Origin: Actinomycetota bacterium
Lineage (GTDB): Bacteria > Actinomycetota > Actinomycetes > Propionibacteriales > Propionibacteriaceae
DNA: 60,724 nucleotides
Reading direction: 5' to 3'
NCBI GenBank assembly: GCA_020161015.1
Contig: JAIUOT010000005.1
Location: forward strand, 1 to 60,724
The position numbers and the translations under genes are program-made. Below the pieces are notes generated by a model. The model was not told the origin of the DNA. It did not search any database and worked only from the letters and a program-made list of their open reading frames with translations. Positions 54,173 through 60,724 of this stretch are shown here, piece by piece (the first letter of the stretch is position 1; every line of letters begins with the position of its first letter).

Positions 54173-54799
54173 TCAGCTGGCGTCGCCGACGAACACCGCC
54201 GTCTTGTGCGACAGGGAATAGGTCACCGACACGGTGATATTCGAGCGCGCCTTGGTGGGCACACGGAACACATAGACACCGGTCGCCGACTTTCCCACGC
54301 CGATCGACTCGGAGAACGGACGGGACGGGTCGTTGGTCAGACCAACGGCCATCCTGCCTTTTGAATCCATTAACGTCACGTAGGCCGAATCGACGTCCAG
54401 GTCGTTCTTCGTGTCGTTGCGGATGCGCACGGTCACGACCAGCGACGCGCCGCCGATCTCGCCCGGCCCGACCGCCTCGATCTTGCGGCTCTTGATGCTC
54501 ACCAGGCTCACCTCGACGCCGCCGTCGCTCTGCGCCTTGTCCAGGCGCACGGGCTTGGCCGTGCTCTGCTCCCGGGGCTCGACGGTCTGGTCGATCGACC
54601 CCGGGGTCACCTTCGAGGTGGGCGTCGCACTGGCGCTCGGGCTTGCACTGGTCGGGGGGGTCGTCGCTGTCGGCGTCGCCCCACCCCCGGGGGCGGGGGT
54701 CGGGCCGCCGGCTGCACCCCCGGTGCAGCCGGCCAGCATCAGCCCGACCAGCAGCGCGGTCGCCCGCGCCGCCAGCCTGTGGGGGCGGTCCATCGTCAC
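54173..54799 (-). CDS. Lipoprotein with DUF4352-like domain
   Basis: A 208-residue protein with a lipobox signal peptide (TALLVGLMLAGCTGG), a Ser/Thr/Pro linker and a beta-sandwich domain (VEVSLVSIKSRKIEAVGPG, LVVTVRIRNDTKNDLDVDSA, SESIGVGKSATGVYVFRVP, ITVSVTYSLSHKTAVFVGD), like telokin-type DUF4352 domains of extracellular lipoproteins. GTG 54799 has GGAGG at proper spacing. It starts 13 bases after the large PKD protein, so the two are probably co-expressed at the cell surface. Confidence 0.8.
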   Translation of the reverse strand: MTMDRPHRLAARATALLVGLMLAGCTGGAAGGPTPAPGGGATPTATTPPTSASPSASATPTSKVTPGSIDQTVEPREQSTAKPVRLDKAQSDGGVEVSLVSIKSRKIEAVGPGEIGGASLVVTVRIRNDTKNDLDVDSAYVTLMDSKGRMAVGLTNDPSRPFSESIGVGKSATGVYVFRVPTKARSNITVSVTYSLSHKTAVFVGDAS

Positions 54800-54812
54800 G
54801 CTGTCCTCCGCG

Positions 54813-57800
54813 TCAGGCCAGCCGGGTGACCTTGAGGTTGTCGACCAGGACCACGATCGGCCCGTTGGTCACGGCGGACTGAACATACCCGACCAGGCCA
54901 ACCGCACCCGAGCCCTGGAGCGCCGCGGTGGCGTCCGTCCCGCTCACCGTCCAGCTCGACGGCTCGGACTGGCCCGGCCCCCACACCTTGGCCCGGGCCG
55001 TGGTGCTGGTGCCGTTGCCGTTCACCTCGAAGGTGATGTCCAGCTTGTCACCGGCGGCGAACGTGTAGCCGGTCAGCGTCCTGGTCGTGATCACGGTCTC
55101 CGTCGTGCCGACGAGCTTGGTGAGGAGCACCGAGACGGAGGCGTCGGCGAGGAACCTCACCTTCACCCGGTACGACCCGTTGGAGCTCTTGCGCAGGTCG
55201 TAGTTGACGTCCGCACGGCCGCCGACCGGGACCTTGTCCAGGCCCACCTGGACGGCGCCCACCACGTTCTGCTCGGACACCGCGTTCAGGCTCGCCGTCC
55301 GCGTCGACGACGCGGCGAGCGAGATCCGGCCGACCCCGCCGGACACCGAGAAGCCGGAGCCGCTCGTCGTCCAGGAGCCACCCTTGCTCGCGCTGCCCCA
55401 GCCCGACGCGACATCGGTGCCGAAGCCCGCGTCGGCCACGACCAGCGACGACGGGTCGACCGCGGTCACGGTCTTCGTCGCGGTGTCGCTGCCACCGAGG
55501 GAGTCGGTGACGGTCAGGGTCACCGTGTAGTCGCCCGCGGTGTCGTAGGTGTGCGTCGCGGTCGCGCCACTGCCGTGGCCGGACCCGTCGCCCCAGTTCC
55601 AGTCGTAGCTGAGTGTCGCGCCATCGGAGGCCGTGCTCGCGCCGGCGTCCACCGAGGTGGTGAAGCCGTCGGTGCTCGCGGTGAACGATGCCTTCGGGTT
55701 GGCGTGCGTGAGGGTCACGGTCTTGTTCGTGGTCGACGTCGCACCCATGCTGTCGGTCAGCGTCAGGACGATCGTCTTGTCCCCGGCGCTGGCGTAGGCG
55801 TGGGAAGCGGTCTTGCCGCTGCCGTGGCTCGTGCCGTCACCCCAGTCCCAGTCATAGGTGAGGGTCGCGCCGTCGAAGGCCTCGGACGCCGATGCGTCCA
55901 CCGACGCTGTCAGCCCGGAGTCGGAGACCGTGAAGGACGCCGTCGGCGGCTGGTGTGCCGGAGCGACGGTGACCTGCTTGGTCGCCTGGCCGGTGAGCCC
56001 GCGGGAGTCGGTCACGGTCAGCGTCACCGTGTAGGTGCCGCCGGCGGCGTAGTCGTGGACCGCCGTGGCGCCGGTGGCCGCGGGGGTGCCGTCCCCGAAG
56101 TCCCAGCTGTAGCCGGTGATGGTCTGGCCGGACTGCGCGGTAGAGGCGCTGCCGTCGAGGGTCACGTGCAGGTCGCTCACCGTGTTGGTGAAGGACGCCG
56201 TGGGCGCGACCGCCCCCGTCGCGAGCTGGTAGTGCGACTGCACCTGGCTCGGCGTCAGCATCGTCGGGTAGGCCGCGAACTCGTCGAGGTCACCGGAGAA
56301 GTAGTCGCTGCTCGGACGGTTCGGCCAGCCGGACAGGTTGTCGCCGCCGACCCTCCAGTACCCGTCGAACTCCTGGCCCTTCATCACGTTCGCGTCGAAC
56401 GCCGCCTGCACGCCGTCGACGTAGATCGTGGTGCCGGCCCACCCGGAGGTGACCACGGCGTGGTGCCAGGCACCGTTGCGGTACGTGGCCGAGGTGGTCA
56501 CGACCTTCGCCGTGTTGTTCTGGAAGACGCCGAAGCTGAGCCGCCCGTCGTTCAGCATGTACAGGTGCCGGTCGTAGCTGCTCGACGTGCTGGTCTGCGA
56601 GCTGCCCCAGCCGAAGAGCTTCCCGCCGCGGTTCGTCGTCGTCCTGAACCAGATCTCCGCGCTGAAGTCGTCGGGGCTCACCAGCTTCTGGGCGGCGCCG
56701 ATGCGGCCGGAGCTCGTGCCACTGAACGTCGAGCCGACGCCGGAGCCGATCGCGCCGGTGCCCGCCACGGTCACGCCCGTGCCCTTGAGGCCGTTGCTGA
56801 TCCCCAGCGCGTCGTAGGCGTAGGTCGAGTCACCGGAGGTGCCGAGCTGCCAGTACGGTGTCGCGCCGTCGGCGAGCACCCGGTTGAAGTAGGCCGACTG
56901 CGCCGTGCCCGACGCCGTCACCGAGACCGAGCTGCTCTGGGCCTGGTTGCCGTCGCTGTCCACGGCGGTCACCTGGTAGGTGTAGGTGTTCCCTGGGGTC
57001 AGACCGGTGTCCAGGAACGTCACCGCCGGCTGGTACCAGTAGAAGGCCCGCGTGGTGCCGCTGTAGACCTGCTGGCCGTTGCGCGTGATCCGATAGGTGA
57101 GGTCGATGTCCTCGCGGTCGTAGTTGGCCGGGATCGTGACGCGGGCCGTCCCGTTGCTCACCGAGGCCACGGACGGCACCCAGTCGGCTCCCTTGAGGAT
57201 CGGACCGAGGGTGGCGGCTGCCGTGCCGGGACGGGCGAACCGCGCGATGCCCTGCGACCACTGGCCGTTGACGAACGGGAACTCCCCGCCGACCACGACG
57301 TAGTCACCGCTGCCGTCGATGACCCAGCCCGCCTGGCCGGAACCCGACGCGGTGCCGGTGGTCCAGTCCGGGAACCAGTTCACCATCGCCGGGGCCGGGT
57401 AGCCCTGCCAGTCGGCGTAGATGCTGCTCACCCGCGGGCTGCGCCACAGCGTGCCCTTGGTCTCGGCGGTGAAGGCCAGCGAGTTCTTCATGTTGCCGGG
57501 GTTGCCCGACTTCTGCGGGTAGCCGCCGACCGATTCGCAGTCGTGCACGTGGCCGATCGCGTAGACCGTGCCACCGTCGGAGTAGGCGCCGTAGGTGTCG
57601 CCGTGGCAGTCCTCGATCCACTTGATCGCGCCGGTCTCCGGGTCGGCGGAGAAGGATCCCTCGAGGTTGCCGATCGTCGCGTTGGCGTAGACCCAGCCGG
57701 TGCCGTAGACGGCGTTGCCGTCGTTGGAGAGCGCGTAGATGCCGGCCTTGCCGATGTAGGGCGAGGTGTTCGAGCCGTTCTTGACGGTGTTGGTGACGTC

Positions 57801-58604
57801 CCACGGCAGGAGTGAGCCGTCGGACGGGCTGAGCGCGGCCAGGCCGCGCTGGGAGACATCGTTCACGGTGGCGAAGCGGCCGCCGACGATCAGCTTGCTG
57901 CCCGAGGTGTTCATCACCATCGTGTCGACCTGGAGGTCGGTGGTGGGCGCCCAGCCGAGCAGGTTGCCGCTGGTGTCGAACGCCACCAGGTTCTTGCGGG
58001 CCACGCCGTTGCCTGCGCCGATCAGGCCACCGACGTAGACCGCGCTGTTGGTGGCGACGATCGAGTTGATGTACGACCCGCCCACGGCCGGCTTGAAGGT
58101 CTCCAGCAGGTCACCGGTGGCGGTGTTGAACGCCGCGATCAGCCAGCGGGTCTTGCCGTTCACCTGGGTGAACGCGCCGCCGGCGTACAGCCGGGTGCCG
58201 TCGGGTGACACCGCGAGCGCCTTCACCTGGCCGTTGATGCTGGGCGCGAACGACGACAGCGCGCCGGTGGTGAGGTTGAACGACAGCAGGTTCGTGCGGG
58301 GCACAAGGTTCTGCCCGGACGCAGCGCCGGCCGGCCGGGCGTTGCTGAAGCTGCCACCGGCGTACACGGTGTTGCCCGAGATCTTCAGGGCCCACACCAC
58401 GCCGCTGTCGATCTGCGCGGTGGGCAGCGTGTTGGCGGACACCGCGTCGGGCCCGCGGCCCTGCACCGGTGCCGGATAGCCCAGCTGGGCCGCCTGCGCC
58501 GGGGCGGCTGCCCCCGCGGCGAGCGATCCCCACGCCAGGGCCCCGGCCACAGCGAGTCGCAGTGCGACCAGCCGGCGGCCCTTCCTCTTCTCGACGCCGC
58601 TCAT
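54813..58604 (-). CDS. Large secreted propeller/FnIII/LamG/PKD protein
   Basis: A 1263-residue exported protein. Signal peptide 1-39 (AVAGALAWGSLAAGAAAPAQA). Residues 40-480: propeller-like repeats (NTVYAGGSFSNA, GTRLYAGGAFTQVNG, KLIVGGRFATVND). About 490-560: FnIII-like. About 570-770: LamG/concanavalin fold (FSAEIWFRTTTNRGGKLFG, TIYVDGVQAAFDANV). Three PKD domains near 800, 886 and 968 (YSWDFGDGTP, YDWDWGDGTSHGSG, YDWNWGDGSGHGSG). About 1055-1263: a further beta-rich module. No sortase motif or membrane anchor is seen. Such proteins bind or modify surface polysaccharides or mediate adhesion; a catalytic site was not identified. The long open frame on the opposite strand is a shadow. Confidence 0.87.
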   Translation of the reverse strand: MSGVEKRKGRRLVALRLAVAGALAWGSLAAGAAAPAQAAQLGYPAPVQGRGPDAVSANTLPTAQIDSGVVWALKISGNTVYAGGSFSNARPAGAASGQNLVPRTNLLSFNLTTGALSSFAPSINGQVKALAVSPDGTRLYAGGAFTQVNGKTRWLIAAFNTATGDLLETFKPAVGGSYINSIVATNSAVYVGGLIGAGNGVARKNLVAFDTSGNLLGWAPTTDLQVDTMVMNTSGSKLIVGGRFATVNDVSQRGLAALSPSDGSLLPWDVTNTVKNGSNTSPYIGKAGIYALSNDGNAVYGTGWVYANATIGNLEGSFSADPETGAIKWIEDCHGDTYGAYSDGGTVYAIGHVHDCESVGGYPQKSGNPGNMKNSLAFTAETKGTLWRSPRVSSIYADWQGYPAPAMVNWFPDWTTGTASGSGQAGWVIDGSGDYVVVGGEFPFVNGQWSQGIARFARPGTAAATLGPILKGADWVPSVASVSNGTARVTIPANYDREDIDLTYRITRNGQQVYSGTTRAFYWYQPAVTFLDTGLTPGNTYTYQVTAVDSDGNQAQSSSVSVTASGTAQSAYFNRVLADGATPYWQLGTSGDSTYAYDALGISNGLKGTGVTVAGTGAIGSGVGSTFSGTSSGRIGAAQKLVSPDDFSAEIWFRTTTNRGGKLFGWGSSQTSTSSSYDRHLYMLNDGRLSFGVFQNNTAKVVTTSATYRNGAWHHAVVTSGWAGTTIYVDGVQAAFDANVMKGQEFDGYWRVGGDNLSGWPNRPSSDYFSGDLDEFAAYPTMLTPSQVQSHYQLATGAVAPTASFTNTVSDLHVTLDGSASTAQSGQTITGYSWDFGDGTPAATGATAVHDYAAGGTYTVTLTVTDSRGLTGQATKQVTVAPAHQPPTASFTVSDSGLTASVDASASEAFDGATLTYDWDWGDGTSHGSGKTASHAYASAGDKTIVLTLTDSMGATSTTNKTVTLTHANPKASFTASTDGFTTSVDAGASTASDGATLSYDWNWGDGSGHGSGATATHTYDTAGDYTVTLTVTDSLGGSDTATKTVTAVDPSSLVVADAGFGTDVASGWGSASKGGSWTTSGSGFSVSGGVGRISLAASSTRTASLNAVSEQNVVGAVQVGLDKVPVGGRADVNYDLRKSSNGSYRVKVRFLADASVSVLLTKLVGTTETVITTRTLTGYTFAAGDKLDITFEVNGNGTSTTARAKVWGPGQSEPSSWTVSGTDATAALQGSGAVGLVGYVQSAVTNGPIVVLVDNLKVTRLA

Positions 58605-58884
58605 CTGTCTCGCCCCTCACTGTGAACGCTGCGTGGAGAGGGTGCGGACGCGACAACGTCCCGGACGCCCATCGGCTCCGGGACCTGCACAAGACGGTCG
58701 CTGACCCCCAGCGACCCGGCGTGCGAACGCCTGACTGTGCGATGCATCGCGAATCCCCCCCAAACATCGACCCCCCCGGTCGACGCGCGCATCTGCGTAC
58801 TCCCATCCTCCCACCGATGCCCTCCCGGCTCAATGTCGGGTCCGGGCGGCAGTTTTCCCACTACCGGGTAACGCGGCGGAAACG
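58605..58884. other. Leader/intergenic region upstream of the PKD protein
   Basis: No ORF with supporting signals is seen. On the minus strand the stretch holds a strong hairpin (GGTCGCTG-N5-CAGCGACC, 58693-58713) and several G-runs, and GTGAGGGGCGAG is the ribosome site before 58604. It may be a structured 5' UTR, but no known riboswitch class was recognised. Confidence 0.4.
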
Positions 58885-58918
58885 ACGGTGCGCCGCCCCC
58901 GGAGGGACGGCGCACCGT
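58885..58918 (-). terminator. Terminator after ppdK
   Basis: 11-bp stem ACGGTGCGCCG/CGGCGCACCGT, 25 bases beyond the ppdK stop. Confidence 0.8.
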
Positions 58919-58943
58919 GCAGGACAGGCTGTGCGGCCAGAGG

Positions 58944-60724
58944 CTACTTGGCCTTGAGCGCGGCCTGCGCGGCGGCCAGGCGCGCGATCGGCACCCGGAA
59001 CGGCGAGCAGGACACGTAGTTGAGGCCCACCTGCTGGCAGAACTCGATGGACGACGGGTCGCCACCGTGCTCGCCACAGATGCCCAGCTTGATGTCGGGG
59101 CGGGTGGACTTGCCCAGGTCGACGGCGGTCTTCACGAGCTTGCCGACGCCGTTCTGGTCGAGGCGGGCGAACGGGTCGCTCTCGTAGATCTTCGTCTGGT
59201 AGTAGGCGTCCAGGAACTTGCCCGCGTCGTCACGGCTGAACCCGAAGGTCATCTGGGTCAGGTCGTTGGTGCCGAAGGAGAAGAACTGGGCCTCGGTCGC
59301 GATCTCGTCTGCGGTGATGGCCGCGCGCGGGATCTCGATCATGGTGCCGACCAGGTAGTCCAGCTCGACGCCGGCCTCGGCGATGATCGCGTTGGCGGTG
59401 TCGGTGACGATCTTCTTGACGAACGCCAGCTCCTTCACCTCGCCCACCAGCGGGATCATGATCTCCGGAACGACCTTCCACTCCGGGTGGCGCTTCTGGA
59501 CGTTGATCGCTGCCTCGATGATCGCCCGGGTCTGCATGGCGCCGATCTCGGGGTAGGTCACGTCGAGGCGGCAGCCACGGTGGCCCATCATCGGGTTGAA
59601 CTCGTGCAGGGAGGCGATGATCTCCTTGAGCTCCGCCACCTCGAGCTTCATCTCCGCGGCCAGCGCGTTGATGTCGTCCTCGTCGGTGGGCAGGAACTCG
59701 TGCAGCGGCGGGTCGAGGAGGCGGACGGTGACCGGCAGGCCCTCCATCGCCTCGTAGATGCCCTCGAAGTCGCCGCGCTGCATCGGCAGCAGCTTGGCCA
59801 GGGCGGCCTCGCGCTGCTCGACGGTCTTGGAGACGATCATCTCGCGGATGGCCGCGATCCGGTCGGCCTCGAAGAACATGTGCTCGGTGCGGCACAGCCC
59901 GATGCCCTCCGCCCCGAACTCGCGCGCCTGGCGGGCGTCGGCCGGGGTGTCGGCGTTGGTGCGGACCTTCATCGTCCGGAACTCGTCGGCCCACTCGATG
60001 ACGCGGCCGAAGTAGCCGCCGACCTCCGCCGGGACGGTGTCGATCTCCTCGCCGTACACGTTGCCGGTGGAGCCGTCGAGGGAGACCCAGTCGTTCTCGG
60101 TGAAGGTCTTGCCGCCCAGGCTGAAGCTCTTGCCGTCCGCGGCGAAGGACACCTCGCCGAGGCCGGAGACGCAGCAGGTGCCCATGCCGCGGGCGACCAC
60201 GGCGGCGTGCGAGGTCATGCCGCCGCGGGCGGTCAGGATGCCCTTGGCGTAGTGCATGCCCTCGATGTCCTCGGGGGTGGTCTCCAGGCGGACCAGGATG
60301 ACCGACTCACCGTTCTTGCCGCGGGCTGCGGCGTCCTCGGCGGTGAAGGAGACCCGGCCGGTGGCCGCGCCCGGGGAGGCCGGCAGGCCCTTGCCGATGA
60401 CCGCGGCGGCCTTCAGCTTGGCGTCGTCGAACTGCGGGTGCAGCAACGCGTCGATCTGCTTGGGATCGATCATCGCGACGGCCTTCTCGGGCGTGATCTT
60501 GCCCTCGTCCACCAGGTCGCAGGCGATCTTGAAGGCGGCGGCGGCGGTGCGCTTGCCGTTGCGGGTCTGGAGCATGAAGAGCTTGCCCTCTTCGATGGTG
60601 AACTCCATGTCCTGCATGTCGGCGTAGTGATCCTCGAGGCGTCCGACGATCTCGACGAACTGGTCGTAGACCGCGGGGTTCTCGTCCTTCAGCTGGTCGA
60701 TGGTCTCCGGGGTGCGGATGCCGG
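58944..60724 (-). CDS. ppdK: Pyruvate phosphate dikinase (N-terminus beyond window)
   Basis: Interconverts pyruvate, ATP and Pi with PEP, AMP and PPi. About 590 C-terminal residues are visible. The frame is open to the edge, beginning GIRTPETIDQLKDENPAVYD, so the ATG at 60617 is internal. Present: MQDMEFTIEEGKLFMLQTRNG (end of the nucleotide domain), phospho-His domain GGMTSHAAVVARGMGTCCVSG, and the PEP domain with GLCRTEHMFFEADRI, MMGHRGCRLDVTYPEI, FSFGTNDLTQM and the catalytic Cys in LGICGEHGGDPSS. It lies opposite no other gene and ends with a terminator. Confidence 0.96.
   Translation of the reverse strand, partial: GIRTPETIDQLKDENPAVYDQFVEIVGRLEDHYADMQDMEFTIEEGKLFMLQTRNGKRTAAAAFKIACDLVDEGKITPEKAVAMIDPKQIDALLHPQFDDAKLKAAAVIGKGLPASPGAATGRVSFTAEDAAARGKNGESVILVRLETTPEDIEGMHYAKGILTARGGMTSHAAVVARGMGTCCVSGLGEVSFAADGKSFSLGGKTFTENDWVSLDGSTGNVYGEEIDTVPAEVGGYFGRVIEWADEFRTMKVRTNADTPADARQAREFGAEGIGLCRTEHMFFEADRIAAIREMIVSKTVEQREAALAKLLPMQRGDFEGIYEAMEGLPVTVRLLDPPLHEFLPTDEDDINALAAEMKLEVAELKEIIASLHEFNPMMGHRGCRLDVTYPEIGAMQTRAIIEAAINVQKRHPEWKVVPEIMIPLVGEVKELAFVKKIVTDTANAIIAEAGVELDYLVGTMIEIPRAAITADEIATEAQFFSFGTNDLTQMTFGFSRDDAGKFLDAYYQTKIYESDPFARLDQNGVGKLVKTAVDLGKSTRPDIKLGICGEHGGDPSSIEFCQQVGLNYVSCSPFRVPIARLAAAQAALKAK

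Noticed and set aside
54411-57815. 1134-residue open frame opposite the PKD protein
   Set aside because: The opposite strand encodes clear signal peptide, LamG and PKD domains with proper signals; this frame is a low-complexity Arg/Gly/Val shadow.

Overview
This window reads as chromosome from a high-GC actinobacterium. Supporting signs are the HspR/HAIR-regulated dnaK-grpE-dnaJ-hspR operon, a class E sortase, three GT87-type polyprenol-sugar glycosyltransferases, frequent GTG starts with 4-base stop/start overlaps, and several genes that look leaderless (a TANNNT -10 box 6-8 bases before the start codon, with no Shine-Dalgarno). Pyruvate phosphate dikinase and the overall gene content would fit Propionibacteriales, but that placement is inference.

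Layout. 1-420: the cut end of an IS481-family element, then short palindromic and tandem repeats. 420-4467: LemA, pyrE, a spermidine-synthase-like protein and a Pro-rich membrane protein. 4529-7174: clpB with a HAIR operator. 7251-13685: a sulfate-activation set (cysN, cysD, cysQ, an N-terminally extended cysC, a TauE-type permease) followed by a PAPS-type sulfotransferase, with no sulfate-reduction gene in view. 13852-19199: three GT87 membrane glycosyltransferases and a DUF4185 protein, probably cell-envelope glycan work. 19604-20955: a complete IS3 element with perfect 28-bp ends and a CCC duplication. 21077-22971: two small exported proteins with similar N-termini flanking an APH-fold kinase.

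23030-29238: the heat-shock operon dnaK-grpE-dnaJ-hspR, followed on the same strand by a frameshifted histidine kinase and its response regulator. 29301-36266: alpha/beta hydrolase, HAD phosphatase, proline dehydrogenase, small proteins, a cystathionine gamma-synthase-like gene behind a leaderless upstream ORF, a CBS protein, a YbaK-type deacylase, and an M4 metalloprotease with an emfourin-like inhibitor domain fused at its C-terminus. 36314-42063: a four-gene amine-catabolism operon (FAD oxidase, methylmalonate-semialdehyde-type dehydrogenase, class III aminotransferase, succinate-semialdehyde-type dehydrogenase). 42256-42474: two copies of a long palindromic repeat.

42529-50920: phosphoribosyltransferase, acylphosphatase, a sortase operon divergent from a two-component system, then a GT39-like and a GT2-GtrA glycosyltransferase. 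50901-53829: a GlxA-type regulator divergent from a small membrane protein, deoC, and an orphan substrate-binding lipoprotein. 53942-54097: a candidate free-standing RNA with promoter and intrinsic terminator. 54173-58604: a large secreted propeller/LamG/PKD protein followed by a lipoprotein. 58944-60724: pyruvate phosphate dikinase, cut by the window edge.

Main leads: the sulfation plus envelope-glycan neighbourhood, the protease-inhibitor fusion, the orphan RNA, the metB upstream ORF, and the twin palindromic repeats.
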